Positions 9,161-18,673 of a stretch of DNA of 64,000 bases are shown piece after piece (within the stretch, counting starts at the first letter, position 1; every line of letters starts with the position of its first letter). The stretch comes from Streptomyces sp. CB02366 (GTDB lineage Bacteria > Actinomycetota > Actinomycetes > Streptomycetales > Streptomycetaceae). The stretch covers positions 1,069,001-1,133,000 of the forward strand of contig NZ_LIVT01000003.1 of assembly GCF_001905905.1 (NCBI RefSeq), read 5' to 3'. The notes beneath the pieces are model-generated. The model made no database searches. It saw only the letters and a list, made by a program, of their open reading frames with translations, and had not been told where the DNA came from. A program made the translations under genes and the position numbers.

Positions 9161-10450
9161 CTACTCGTGCTTCTCGCCCGCCGGTTCCGGGGTGAGGTCG
9201 TCGTGCGCGCCCCGGCGGCGCTCGGGGGCCGACGCGGGGGCCGGCTCGGCGGCTTCCGCGGTGCTCGCGTCCGTGCTCTTCCCGGCGCCGCCACCGCCGC
9301 GACGGGCCTCGATCTTCGCCGCGAGGGGCTGTGTCCACCGGGCGGTGAGCGGGCCGGCGATCACGAGGATCAGGACGTACGCGGTGGCGATGGGGCCGAT
9401 GCGCGGCTCGGTGGCCACGGCCAGGCCGGCGATGACGATGGAGAACTCGCCGCGCGCCACGAGGGTGCCGCCCGCCCGCCAGCGGCCGGGCGAACCGATT
9501 CCGGCGCGCCGGGCCGCGTAGTAGCCGGTGGCGACCTTGGTGAGGGTGGTGACGACGGCCAGTACGGCTGCGGGCAGCAGCACCGGCGGGATGTCGGCCG
9601 GGTTCGTGGAGAGCCCGAAGAAGACGAAGAACACGGCGGCGAACAGGTCCCGCAGCGGGGTGAGCAGCTTGCGGGCGCCCTCGGCGACCTCGCCGGAGAG
9701 CGCGATGCCGACGAGGAACGCGCCCACGGCGGCGGAGACCTGGAGCTGCTGGGCGACGCCGGCGACCAGGACGGTGAGGCCGAGGACGACCAGGAGCAGC
9801 ATCTCCGGGTTGTCGGAGGAGACCGCGCGGCTGATCAGGCGGCCGTGGCGGAGCGCCAGGTAGAGGACGAACCCGACGGCCCCGAGCGCGATGACGAGGG
9901 CGAGGCTGCCGCCCGCCAGGCTGACCCCCGCGAGCATGGCTGTCAGCAGCGGCAGGTAGATCGCCATCGCCAGGTCCTCCATGACGAGGACGCCGAGGAT
10001 GACGGGGGTCTCGCGGTTGCCGAGCCGGCCGAGGTCGGTCATCACCTTGGCGATCACCCCGGAGGAGGAGATCCAGGTGACCCCGGCGAGCGCGACGGCG
10101 CCCACGGGGCCCCAGCCGAGCATCAGGGCGGCGAGGGCGCCGGGCGTCGCGTTCAGCACGAAGTCCACGGCGCCGGACGGGTACTGCGTCTTGAGGCTGG
10201 TGACCAGCTCGGACGCGCTGTATTCGAGGCCCAGCAGGAGGAGCAGCAGGATGACGCCTATCTCGGCGCCCACCATGGTGAACTCCTCGCTGGCCTTCAG
10301 CGGGATCAGTCCGCCGTGCCCGAAGGCGAGCCCCGCCAGCAGGTAGAGCGGGATGGGGGAGAGCCCTATCCGGCCGGCGAACCGTCCGACGAGCCCGAGT
10401 CCGAGGATGACGGCCCCCAGCTCCACCAGCAATGCGGTCGTGTCGTGCAT
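9161..10450 (-). CDS. Cation:proton antiporter, CPA2 family (KhtU-like)
   Basis: 429 residues with about twelve hydrophobic segments between residues 1 and 375, and a charged, Ala/Glu/Arg-rich cytoplasmic tail of about 50 residues. Typical CPA2 features are GLLIPLYLLAGL-like first helices (LSPIPLYLLAGLAFG), LLLLLLGLEY and the unwound-helix motif in GAFLVGIALSG, followed by FFVFFGLSTNP. It starts 2 bp after the stop of the TrkA-C protein, so the two are translationally linked as in the Bacillus KhtTU K+/H+ antiporter, where KhtT gates KhtU. Ion selectivity is inferred from that pairing. Confidence 0.88.
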   Translation of the reverse strand: MHDTTALLVELGAVILGLGLVGRFAGRIGLSPIPLYLLAGLAFGHGGLIPLKASEEFTMVGAEIGVILLLLLLGLEYSASELVTSLKTQYPSGAVDFVLNATPGALAALMLGWGPVGAVALAGVTWISSSGVIAKVMTDLGRLGNRETPVILGVLVMEDLAMAIYLPLLTAMLAGVSLAGGSLALVIALGAVGFVLYLALRHGRLISRAVSSDNPEMLLLVVLGLTVLVAGVAQQLQVSAAVGAFLVGIALSGEVAEGARKLLTPLRDLFAAVFFVFFGLSTNPADIPPVLLPAAVLAVVTTLTKVATGYYAARRAGIGSPGRWRAGGTLVARGEFSIVIAGLAVATEPRIGPIATAYVLILVIAGPLTARWTQPLAAKIEARRGGGGAGKSTDASTAEAAEPAPASAPERRRGAHDDLTPEPAGEKHE

Positions 10451-10452
10451 GG

Positions 10453-10923
10453 TCAGCCCTCCGCGATGATCTCGGAGAGCGCGTCGACGCCCTCACGTGT
10501 ACCGACGGCGACGAGGGTGTCCCCGATGGCCAGCCGGAAATCCGGTTCCGGCGAGGGGTGCGCGCTGTGGGTGCGCAGCACCGCCACGATGGACGCCCCG
10601 GTCCGGGTCCGCGCCCGCGTCTCCCCCAACAGCCGCCCGCCGTACGGGGAGCGCGACCCGAGCGGAATGTGCTCGGTGACCAGGTCGATGCCCTCGGTCC
10701 GTACGGCGTCGATGGGCGCCGGATCGATGAGGTGGGCGAGGGCGGTGGCCTCGGTCGTCGTCAGGGGGACGGAGAGCCGGCACGCATCAGGATCGTCCTG
10801 TTCGTAGAACCCGATGAACCGGCGGCCGTCGTGGTGGACGACGACCGAGATGTGCTGGCCCGTCTCGGTCGTGAAGTCGTACTGAGCACCCACTCCGGGC
10901 AGTGACGTGCGGCGGGTTCCCAT
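10453..10923 (-). CDS. TrkA C-terminal (RCK_C) regulatory subunit, KhtT-like
   Basis: 156 residues from ATG 10923, preceded by GAGGAA; an upstream in-frame extension (to 10959) lacks a ribosome site. The C-terminal half (LGETRARTRTGASIVAVLR ... FRLAIGDTLVAVGTREGVDAL) is the classic RCK_C/TrkA-C fold that binds nucleotides. The N-terminal half resembles KhtT, a peripheral membrane gating subunit. It precedes the antiporter by 2 bp. Confidence 0.88.
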   Translation of the reverse strand: MGTRRTSLPGVGAQYDFTTETGQHISVVVHHDGRRFIGFYEQDDPDACRLSVPLTTTEATALAHLIDPAPIDAVRTEGIDLVTEHIPLGSRSPYGGRLLGETRARTRTGASIVAVLRTHSAHPSPEPDFRLAIGDTLVAVGTREGVDALSEIIAEG

Positions 10924-11156
10924 GGCTTCCTCCCGAGACGCGCGGCGGTCCGCACGCATTTGGCGATCTCTTTATCCGGCCATTACCTTATCGGGCGGCG
11001 AAAATCGGTCGAGGGGCCGCAGGGCGGCCCCGCAGACCGGTCCGTCGTACGGAACGGAGGCCGGCCGCGCCCCCGGACCCACGTCGCACCTGTCCGAAAA
11101 CCGCCCCGGGTGATCCGTGGGGAGCGGGAAAGCTCGGAAGCGGGAGAGCGGGATCC

Positions 11157-11705
11157 CTACACCGGCCGCCCGGGCGCGAGCAGTTCCAGCGCCTCTTCCC
11201 ACGGGAAGGCGGCCGTCTCGCCGGACTTGGGCGTGTGCGGCGCGCGGGCGCTGATCCGTACGCCCATGGTGCGCAGCCTGGCCAGGCTCTCGACGTACGC
11301 GGGGTGCTGGGCGAGGAAGGGGTTCACCGCCGGGAGGACGGCGGTGGGCACGCCCTGCCCGTACGCCTCGCAGAGGATGCCGAGGGCCAGGGTGTCCGCG
11401 ATCCCGGCCGCCCACTTGTTGATCGTGTTGAACGTGGCGGGAGCGACGACGATCGCGTCCGGGTCCGGGAACGGCCGCGGTTCGCCGGGGGAGCGCCAGG
11501 CCGAGCGGACCGGCCGCCCGGTACGCGCCTCGACGGCCGCCGGGTCGAGGAAGCCGAGCCCCTGCGGCGTGGCGACGACGCCCACGTCCCAGCCGGCGTC
11601 CTGCGCGGCGGCGAACAGCAGGTCGACGTCCCGGGCGACGCCGGCCGCGCAGACGACGACGTACAGGAACGGCTTACGGGTCCGGGGACCGGACGGCTCG
11701 CTCAC
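11157..11705 (-). CDS. Flavoprotein (HFCD family)
   Basis: 182 residues from GTG 11705. The fold of phosphopantothenoylcysteine decarboxylase-like flavoproteins is indicated by FLYVVVCAAGVARDVDLL, the ATP/FMN-site segment DAIVVAPATFNTINKWAAGIADTL with PATFNT, and AVLPAVNP. Such proteins bind FMN and can decarboxylate aminothiols, but the substrate of this stand-alone form is unknown. The frame is open far upstream; the GTG was chosen because homologous sequence starts about 14 residues later and the upstream translation is Arg/Pro-rich. Confidence 0.85.
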   Translation of the reverse strand: MSEPSGPRTRKPFLYVVVCAAGVARDVDLLFAAAQDAGWDVGVVATPQGLGFLDPAAVEARTGRPVRSAWRSPGEPRPFPDPDAIVVAPATFNTINKWAAGIADTLALGILCEAYGQGVPTAVLPAVNPFLAQHPAYVESLARLRTMGVRISARAPHTPKSGETAAFPWEEALELLAPGRPV

Positions 11706-11800
11706 GAGGAAACCCCCAGGAATCTGATCGCGGTGGCGGGGCGGTGCGGTGCGGCGCGGTGCGCTGGGGGCAGCGTACGGCGAGGGTGTCGGAGGACGGC

Positions 11801-11902
11801 CGGAGGAGAAAGGCCGTACCCGCAGGAGATAGGGCCGCACCCGGAGGTGAAAGACCGCACCCGCAGGAGATAGGGCCGCACCCGGAGGAGAAGGGCCGCG
11901 CC
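11801..11902. repeat. Tandem repeat, five 20/21-bp units
   Basis: Two unit types alternate: cggaggNgaaaggccgNacc (20 bp) and cgcaggagatagggccgcacc (21 bp), in the order A-B-A-B-A. The period is close to two helical turns. It lies between the divergent flavoprotein and DHFR-like genes. Confidence 0.85.
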
Positions 11903-11993
11903 CGGCGGCCGGACCGATGAGTTCCGCCGTCACGACAGGTCTCCCCTGTCGTCCGCCGTCTCCCGGCGACCGTACGAAAACCAGGAGGAACGC

Positions 11994-12638
11994 ATGGCAC
12001 AGCTGCTGAGGGTCCAGAACTTCACCGTCTCCGAGGACGGGGTCGCGGCGGGCGAGGACCAGACGCTGGAGCGGCCGTTCGGCAACGTCGACCCCGGGGC
12101 TCTCTTCTCCTGGGCGGGCGCTACGGCGAGCTGGCCCAACCGCACCGAGCCGGGCGGAAGCCGGGGCCTGGACGACTACTTCACGCGGGACTTCGCCCAC
12201 GGCATCGGGGCCGAGATCATGGGCCGCAACAAGTTCGGCCCGCAGCGCGGCCCGTGGGAGAACGACGAGTGGCAGGGCTGGTGGGGCGACGAACCCCCCT
12301 TCCACACACCGGTGTTCGTGATGACCCACCATCCGCGCCCGTCGTTCGCTCTCTCCGACACCACGTTCCACTTCGTCGACGGCGACCCGGCGACGGTGCT
12401 GGAGCGCGCCCGTGAGGCGGCGGAGGGCAAGGACGTCCGGCTCGGCGGCGGCGTCACCACGATCCGCGAGTTCCTCGACGCCGGCCTGGTCGACACCCTG
12501 CACGTGGCGGTCGCCCCGCTGAAGCTGGGGAGCGGCCTGCGCCTCTGGAACTCGCCCGACGACCTGCGCGACCGCTACCACCTCGACGTCGTCCCGAGCC
12601 CGAGTGGCATGACCCACCACCTGTTCTGGCGAAAGTGA
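11994..12638 (+). CDS. Dihydrofolate reductase-family protein (RibD C-terminal type)
   Basis: 214 residues, ATG 11994 with AGGAGG upstream. The fold is indicated by MGRNKFGPQRGPW, FVMTHHPRPSF and the NADPH-binding GGGVTTIREFLDAGLVDTLHVAVAPLKLGSG segment. The family reduces pteridine/pyrimidine-like substrates with NADPH; the actual substrate is unknown. It is transcribed divergently from the flavoprotein gene. Confidence 0.9.
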   Translation: MAQLLRVQNFTVSEDGVAAGEDQTLERPFGNVDPGALFSWAGATASWPNRTEPGGSRGLDDYFTRDFAHGIGAEIMGRNKFGPQRGPWENDEWQGWWGDEPPFHTPVFVMTHHPRPSFALSDTTFHFVDGDPATVLERAREAAEGKDVRLGGGVTTIREFLDAGLVDTLHVAVAPLKLGSGLRLWNSPDDLRDRYHLDVVPSPSGMTHHLFWRK

Positions 12639-12790
12639 CTCCGGCGCCCGGCCAAATTCGAGAAGTGCCCGACGGAGGCGCGGCGGATCGTGGAGAGTCG
12701 GATGCGTAGCCGTCCGAGTGCGCAGAGGTACGGAGCGTCACCCGGGCACCGCGAGCTGCCCGACGGCAGCCACCCGAGAAGGACCCTGCC

Positions 12791-13339
12791 GTGTCGTCTT
12801 TTCACCCCCGTTACGCTCCCGCCGGCGATGTGGGCGCGGCGCTCATGATGATCGACTCCCGGCTCAGGAGCGTCCACGCGGACGCGACCGGCCCCGACCC
12901 GGAACAGGAGCGCCTGGTCCAGCAGCTCATCTCGTCGCTGGGCCCCCAGGGCGTGGACGACGTCCTGGACGGAGCGTGCACGCTGATCTTCATGTACATG
13001 AAGTGGCTGCGGGAGGCTCACGAGGCGCATGACAAGGACGTCATCGAGTACGTGGTGCCGACCCTGGTCACCACGCTCCGGCAGATGACCATCAGCATCC
13101 CTCCCGAGACCATCCCCACGATGTCCGGCATGGCCATCGCCGCCGCCATCGGCTTGAGCCCCACGCTGTGGCGTCAGCAGTACGGCGACTGGAAGCGGAC
13201 GGAGCTGACCCCGTTGCAGGCGACGGCGTTCCTGCTGGCGGAACACATCAACCGCATGACGGACGACCCGAACTTCGCGACCCGCATGATCACGGACGCG
13301 CTGACGCAGATGGAGGAGGCGGACGCGGCGGCGGAGTAG
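12791..13339 (+). CDS. Conserved hypothetical protein (helical)
   Basis: 182 residues from GTG 12791 with GAAGGA about eight bases upstream. No family recognised. The sequence is mostly amphipathic helix with a hydrophobic middle (TLIFMYMKWLR; IPTMSGMAIAAAIGLSPTLW). No signal peptide or catalytic motif is visible. Good codon bias and a ribosome site support it as real. Confidence 0.7.
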   Translation: MSSFHPRYAPAGDVGAALMMIDSRLRSVHADATGPDPEQERLVQQLISSLGPQGVDDVLDGACTLIFMYMKWLREAHEAHDKDVIEYVVPTLVTTLRQMTISIPPETIPTMSGMAIAAAIGLSPTLWRQQYGDWKRTELTPLQATAFLLAEHINRMTDDPNFATRMITDALTQMEEADAAAE

Positions 13340-13542
13340 GGGGGGGCGCGCACCGCGGGCGGCGCGTTTGCGTGCCCCAGTCGCGTGCTGGTGAGCGCGC
13401 ACGCTGGTGGAGTCGACCCTCCTGTTCCTCCATCCCTCTACTCCATCCGTATCGGAGGGAGGCCGCCCCTGCTCGGCGACCCCCTGCGGCGGGTAGAGCT
13501 GAGGAGGCGGAGCGGACACCGAAACCCCGGGAGGGGAAGACC

Positions 13543-14760
13543 GTGACGGAAAGTGACCAGCACCAGGGGATGCGTCCCACCCGACGTGTTTTCGTACGAG
13601 GAGCCGCGGGCGTCGTGGGAACTGCGGGTCTGACCGGCACGATGGCGGTGAGTTCCGCCTCGGGTACGCCGATGCCTGGCTCGGAGAAGGGGCCGATCCG
13701 GTTTCACGGCGCACATCAGGCAGGAATCCTGACCCGGCAGCAGCAGTGCGGCGGTTTCGTCGCCTTCGACGTGCTCGCGCACGATCGGGCGGAGCTCGCG
13801 ACGCTGCTGAAGAAGCTGACCGTACGGTGCCGCGTCCTGACGGCCGGTGTCACACCGCTCGATCCGGACGTGGCGGCGGTGCAGGGCCCGGAGGACCGGC
13901 TGACCATCACCGTCGGGGTGGGGGCCTCGCTGTTCGACGAACGGTACGGGCTGGCGCGGGCACGGCCGCCCGGACTCGTCCCGATGCCGGAGTTCCCCGG
14001 GGACCAGCTCGACCCGGAAAGCTGTCACGGCGACCTCTCGGTGCAGGTCTGCGCCCAGCACCCGGACGCCGTGCTCCATGTCGTACGGGATCTGGCCCGG
14101 GAGACCTCGGGGCTTCTGCGGATGCGGTGGCGGACCGACGGCTTCCTCAACCCGCCGCGCCCCGAGGGCTCCCCGCGGTCGTTCGTCGGCTTCAAGGACG
14201 GCACCGCGCACCCGGACACGACGTCGGCGAGGGAGATGGACCGACTGGTCTGGATCGGGGCGGAGGGGCCGGGCTGGGCGCGCGGCGGGAGCTATCAGGT
14301 CCTGCGCACCATCCGGCTGCGGGCCGAAGCGTGGGACCGGGTGCCTCTGGGCGAGCAGGAGCGGATCTTCGGGCGGCGCAAGTCGACGGGGGCGCCGCTC
14401 GACGGACGTAAGGAGAGCGACCTGCCCAACTACGGGCAGGATCCGGAGGGCCGGGTCACCCCGCTGGGCTCGCACATCCGCCGGGCCAATCCGCGAACCC
14501 CCGGGAGCGAGCACTCGGTGCTGCTGCGCCGGAGCTACAACATCGACCGGGGCCTCGCGCCCGACGGCACGCTCGACGTGGGGCTGGCCTTCTGCTGCTA
14601 CCAGCGGGACATCGTCCGGCAGTTCGCGACCGTGCAGAAGCGGCTGGAGGGCGAACGGTTCGCCGACTTCAGCACCACGACGGGCGGCGGCTACTTCCTC
14701 GTGCTGCCGGGGGTGGCCGGCCCCTCGGACTGGTACGGTTCCGCGCTGCTCGGCTCCTGA
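13543..14760 (+). CDS. Dyp-type peroxidase, EfeB-like, Tat-exported
   Basis: 405 residues from GTG 13543 (GGAGGGG upstream). A twin-arginine signal (TRRVFVRGAAGVVGTAGLTG, about residues 14-33) predicts folded export. The haem-distal GFKDGT motif is near residue 215 with its aspartate, and the proximal histidine is in SEHSVLLRRSYN near residue 322. These features fit deferrochelatase/peroxidase EfeB, which takes haem and can release iron. No EfeU or EfeO gene adjoins it, so it is probably a stand-alone Dyp peroxidase. Confidence 0.93.
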   Translation: MTESDQHQGMRPTRRVFVRGAAGVVGTAGLTGTMAVSSASGTPMPGSEKGPIRFHGAHQAGILTRQQQCGGFVAFDVLAHDRAELATLLKKLTVRCRVLTAGVTPLDPDVAAVQGPEDRLTITVGVGASLFDERYGLARARPPGLVPMPEFPGDQLDPESCHGDLSVQVCAQHPDAVLHVVRDLARETSGLLRMRWRTDGFLNPPRPEGSPRSFVGFKDGTAHPDTTSAREMDRLVWIGAEGPGWARGGSYQVLRTIRLRAEAWDRVPLGEQERIFGRRKSTGAPLDGRKESDLPNYGQDPEGRVTPLGSHIRRANPRTPGSEHSVLLRRSYNIDRGLAPDGTLDVGLAFCCYQRDIVRQFATVQKRLEGERFADFSTTTGGGYFLVLPGVAGPSDWYGSALLGS

Positions 14761-14939
14761 GAGCCCGCGCTGGTGTGGTGATCAAGCTCCGTTCGGACCT
14801 CATGGAGCCTCCGCCAACCTGAAGTCGCAGACCGAAGGGCTGGTGTGACCGCTCCTGAGGAGCGCCGTCCGCTCGCCGAGCAGGCGGGACTTTCGCAAAA
14901 CGCCCTAGTAGTATCCGGCCCCCTGGGGGGGGTGGGTGG

Positions 14940-15446
14940 ATGCGACGGGTGCTGTCCTGTGCGCTGTTGGTGGCGGTAGGAGTGGCGACGCTGTCCGGGT
15001 GCGGCGCGGAGCTGCTGCCCTTGGTCGGCGTGCAACTCGATGCCGAGGGAGCTCCGCGCGTTCTGTTGCGGCCGTGCGGAGACGGCAAGATCCGAGGGAC
15101 GGGCCTGCGGAGCGGGGAAGCCGCCCGCGCCGAGGGTGGTGGCCTTCTCGGCGGGAAGAACCTCTCGGGGTGGAAAGTCCCGGAGGAGCACGCGCCCGGG
15201 GACGTCGACTTCCCCCTCTTCGCCCCGCCGTCCCGGTGGGCTGCCGTGCACGTGGGGGAGCAGGAACTGCGCGCCGACCTCGCTTACCAAGTCTCTTTCG
15301 GGAAGTCCGGGTTCACCTACGATTACACCGGCCTGGTGACCTTCCGCCTGGCGGACCTCAAGGCTTTGGAGCCCGGTCAGGTGTGGGCGGACGACCGGAT
15401 CATGACCCGCGAAGCGTTCGAGGAGCTGGCCGAGGAATCCTGCTGA
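14940..15446 (+). CDS. Putative lipoprotein
   Basis: 168 residues. The N-terminus MRRVLSCALLVAVGVATLSGCGAE is a lipoprotein signal peptide with lipobox LSGC (cysteine 21). The remainder has no family match that I recognise; three further cysteines are visible. It is expected on the outer face of the membrane. Confidence 0.75.
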   Translation: MRRVLSCALLVAVGVATLSGCGAELLPLVGVQLDAEGAPRVLLRPCGDGKIRGTGLRSGEAARAEGGGLLGGKNLSGWKVPEEHAPGDVDFPLFAPPSRWAAVHVGEQELRADLAYQVSFGKSGFTYDYTGLVTFRLADLKALEPGQVWADDRIMTREAFEELAEESC

Positions 15447-15773
15447 GGCCACCCGGCGTGCGACCGCCCTCGGCATGCTTCCCCCGGCTCGTGGGCCGGG
15501 TTGGAGCAGCGCCCCGGCCCCAGCGGGTGTCGCCCGGTGCGCTCGGGTTCCTTCGGACTGGCGCTGGTGGGGCCGGAATTCGCCCGTCACCTGGTCGAGT
15601 GGGGTTTTCCGCTGGTGGTCGGCGCGCCTTCTCCACTGCGGTACCGTGATCGGGTCATCACGCTCTGTGCAAGTACGTGGGTATGCGTGCGTGCATGGGG
15701 CGGCCCCCGGTGGTGTTCGAGCACCGATCCGAGGGCCTTCACCCAACTAGTGGAGAACAAGGAGTCCACTGGG
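15447..15773. other. 327-bp intergenic region
   Basis: Nothing coding is supported. Near the right end an inverted repeat AGTGGA (15749-15754) and TCCACT (15765-15770) brackets the GGAG ribosome site of the next gene, so it could hide or expose it. Confidence 0.4.
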
Positions 15774-17009
15774 ATGCTTCGGCATGCTATCGCGCCCTCC
15801 CGGCGCTACACGAAGGCCTCGCACGATGTCGTGCGCCACCCGCGTCTGTGCGGCGACGCGAAGATCCTGATCCTCTACGTCCAGGGGCTGCCCGAGGGGC
15901 AGTCCCACCTCCCCCTGTCCGAGCACGCGCGGAAGTTGGGCCTCAAGGGGCGCGCCTTCCAGCGCGTCAAGGAGCAGTTGCTCACGAACGGGTTCGTGCA
16001 TGAGCGGCGGGTCTCCGGTGAGCGCGGGTGGTGGGCGACCCACCAGCTCTTCTCCAACGTCCCGTTGGACGACGCCGGGGCGTGCGACGTGTGGCGGAGG
16101 GAAGAGGAGCTACCGGGGGGCGGGGTCGGCCGTACGACCGGAGGCTCGCCGGGTGATCCTCCCCCGGCCTCTTCCCGTGTCTCCCTCCGACGCCCCTCTT
16201 CTCCGGGTGCGCACTTTCCGGCGGTCGGCCGTCCGGGGCGTCGGACCGTCGGTCGCCACCTACCGGTAGACGAAGAACGGGAGAAGAACTCATCCCGCCC
16301 ACCCTCCGAAGCGGCCGAAGCGTCCGAGGCGCCTGGGGTGCTTGAAGCGCCTGACGCGCCCGAAGCCGTCGAGGCCGAGCGGGTGTTGTTGTCCCTGCGG
16401 CATTCCCACCGGGAGCTGCACCTCGGCGTGGCCGAAGCCCGAGCCCTCGTCGGGCAGGCCGTCGAGTGGTTGCGGCGTGGGCTGTCCGGGAACGACCTGC
16501 GGCGGGTGCTGACCAGCGACCTGCCGCCCGGTGGCGTGCGGTCCGCCGTGGGGTTCCTGCGGCACCGGCTGGTGCAGAAGATGCCCGCGCCCGTCGCCGC
16601 CGTGTGCGGAGCGCCCGGGCCCGCTGCCTCCGTGCGCGTCGCCGAGCCCGTGTCCCGGCGTGAGCCCGACGCCGCGCCCCTGCCTCCGCCCCCGGGCCCG
16701 GTCGCCGCTCCTCGGTACGCCGCTCCGCTCGTCACCTGCGAAGGGCCGGGCACCGAGCACGTCTTCCGGTCCTTGGGGGGTGAGACCCAGTGCCCCGACT
16801 GCCGACAGGAGGCCGCCTGGGCGCGGTGGGCCGAGTACCGGATCGCCAGTCTCGGGGGTGACGTCCCCACCGGGCCGGAGGAGGAGCAACCGACCGGATG
16901 GCGCGGGCGGTTGGCCGCCGCCGTCGCCGCTGCCGCCGACCGCCGGACCGAACCGGACATGGCTGTGCCCGAGAACCCGCGTGGGGCTCCCGGGCACCTG
17001 CCGGTCTGA
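15774..17009 (+). CDS. Helix-turn-helix protein of a Streptomyces paralogous family
   Basis: 411 residues from ATG 15774 (GGAG nine bases upstream). Residues 1-95 (RYTKASHDVVRHPRLCGDAKILILYVQGL ... LGLKGRAFQRVKEQLLTNGFVHERR) form a winged HTH. The middle is a long Pro/Arg/Glu-rich linker, and a second helical part (LHLGVAEARALVGQAVEWLRRGLSG) is followed by a possible zinc knuckle with CEGPGTEHVF and CPDCR near residues 330-345. The same N-terminus recurs in multicopy streptomycete proteins of unknown function that resemble replication or plasmid regulators. I infer DNA binding only. Confidence 0.8.
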   Translation: MLRHAIAPSRRYTKASHDVVRHPRLCGDAKILILYVQGLPEGQSHLPLSEHARKLGLKGRAFQRVKEQLLTNGFVHERRVSGERGWWATHQLFSNVPLDDAGACDVWRREEELPGGGVGRTTGGSPGDPPPASSRVSLRRPSSPGAHFPAVGRPGRRTVGRHLPVDEEREKNSSRPPSEAAEASEAPGVLEAPDAPEAVEAERVLLSLRHSHRELHLGVAEARALVGQAVEWLRRGLSGNDLRRVLTSDLPPGGVRSAVGFLRHRLVQKMPAPVAAVCGAPGPAASVRVAEPVSRREPDAAPLPPPPGPVAAPRYAAPLVTCEGPGTEHVFRSLGGETQCPDCRQEAAWARWAEYRIASLGGDVPTGPEEEQPTGWRGRLAAAVAAAADRRTEPDMAVPENPRGAPGHLPV

Positions 17010-17075
17010 CCGGCCCGGCCCGCTGACCGGCCTGACCGGTTCGCTGCCGGGGCGGGGAAGTCCTCGCCCCCGGCG

Positions 17076-18551
17076 TCAGCCCTTGATCTCGATCTCGCCG
17101 TTCTGCTGCGAGCCCGTGGCGCCCGGCGTCGCGGGGGACGCCGCCGTACCGGCTTCCCCGGTCGTGGGCGCGGGAACCGCGGCCGTACGGGACGTGAGGT
17201 TGTTCAGGAGCGACGCCAGGTCCACGCCCGTCGTCGAGCTGAGCAGTTCCATGCCCTGCGAGACGTTGTCCGTGACCGTACGGGCCAGCTGGCTCGCGCC
17301 GTCCGTGGAGATGACCGTCATCTTGTCGATGGCGCTCAGCGGCTCCGCCGCCTTCGCGACCACGCTCGGGAGGACCTCGACCAGCATCTGGAGGACGGCC
17401 GCGTCACCGTACTGCGCGAACGCGTCGGCCTTCTTCTGCATGGCCTCGGCCTCGGCGGCGCCCTTGGCGGCGATCGCCGCGGCCTCCGCCTCACCCTCGA
17501 TCCGGACCGCGTCGGCCAGCGCCGAACGGTGCAGCTTCTCGCCCTGGCCGGTCAGGCGCGAGCGCTCCGCGTCGGCCTCGGCCTCCTTGACCTGGGCGAT
17601 GCGGCGGGCCTCCGCCTCCTGCTCGGCCTGGTAGCGGGCGGCGTCGGCGGGCTTGCGGACCTTCGTGTCCAGCTCGCGGTCGGTCAGCGCGGCCTGGCGC
17701 TCGGCGACCTTCTCCTGCTCGGCGAGGACTTCCTGCTGGCGGGCCGCTTCGGCGAGCGGGCCGGCGGCGTTCGCCTTGGCGGCCGCCGCCTCCGTCTCGG
17801 CCTTGATCTCGGCCTGCTTCAGGTAGTACGTCCGCTCGGCGATGGCGATCTCCTCGGCCGCCTTCAGCCGGGCCTGCTCCGAGGCGCGCTTCGCGATGGC
17901 CTCGGCGATGTCCGCCTCCTGCTTGGCGCGGGCGGCCTCCGGGCGGCCGAGGTCCTCCAGGTAGGAGCCCTCGGTGGTGATGTCCTGGATCTGGAAGGCG
18001 TCCAGGATCAGCCCCTGGCCGGAGAGGCTGGCCTCGGCCTCCTCCGCGACCTGCCCGGCGAACGCGGCCCGGTCCCGGATGATGTCCTCGACCGACATCC
18101 GGCCGACGATCGCGCGGAGCGCGCCGGAGAGCACTTCCTGGGTGAAGCCGACGATGCCGTCCTGCTGCTGGAGGAATCGCTGGGCGGCGGCGCGGATCGC
18201 GTCCTCGCTGCCGCCGACCTTGACGATCGCGACGCCTTCGAGGTTCGACTTCACGCCGCGCAGGGTCACCGCGCCGCGCACGGCGATCGGGATGTGGCGG
18301 CTGGAGAGGTCGAGGGTGAACTTCTGCTGGACGAACGGCACCACGAAGACGCCGCCGCCGACGACGACCTTCTGACCGCTGTTGTCGATGCTGGTGAGAC
18401 CCGTGACCGGGTCCGTCGACTTCTTGCCCCGGCGGCCGGTGATGATGAACGCCTCGCTGGGCCCGGCCACCTTGTAGCGGGTGATGACGACGAGACCGAG
18501 CAGGACGAGGAGTACGACGATGCCGATGACGGCGATGACTACTGGACTCAT
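17076..18551 (-). CDS. Flotillin-family protein (second copy)
   Basis: 491 residues: an N-terminal membrane helix (about 4-25), an SPFH domain (about 26-190) with GGVFVVPFVQQ and an Ala/Glu coiled coil (about 190-400) rich in AEAEA repeats, then a short Ala/Thr/Pro tail. It differs in size and sequence from the YqiK-like copy at 3131-5242, being closer to FloT-type proteins. The gene for an NfeD-like partner lies 122 bp upstream on the same strand. Confidence 0.92.
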   Translation of the reverse strand: MSPVVIAVIGIVVLLVLLGLVVITRYKVAGPSEAFIITGRRGKKSTDPVTGLTSIDNSGQKVVVGGGVFVVPFVQQKFTLDLSSRHIPIAVRGAVTLRGVKSNLEGVAIVKVGGSEDAIRAAAQRFLQQQDGIVGFTQEVLSGALRAIVGRMSVEDIIRDRAAFAGQVAEEAEASLSGQGLILDAFQIQDITTEGSYLEDLGRPEAARAKQEADIAEAIAKRASEQARLKAAEEIAIAERTYYLKQAEIKAETEAAAAKANAAGPLAEAARQQEVLAEQEKVAERQAALTDRELDTKVRKPADAARYQAEQEAEARRIAQVKEAEADAERSRLTGQGEKLHRSALADAVRIEGEAEAAAIAAKGAAEAEAMQKKADAFAQYGDAAVLQMLVEVLPSVVAKAAEPLSAIDKMTVISTDGASQLARTVTDNVSQGMELLSSTTGVDLASLLNNLTSRTAAVPAPTTGEAGTAASPATPGATGSQQNGEIEIKG

Positions 18552-18673
18552 GTGATGTGTCCCCCCTGCCTCCCGTGGGGGACGGCAGATTGTCGTGGAG
18601 CTGGGCGGTGCTGTGGAGTGGAGTTGGTCGTGGGGGTGGGTGGAGGACGGGCGGCGGGCCGGGTCGCGCGGGG

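Noticed and set aside
7920..10496. 858-residue minus-strand frame across hemC and the antiporter
   Set aside because: It is antisense to hemC and out of frame with the antiporter; composition shows no real domain.
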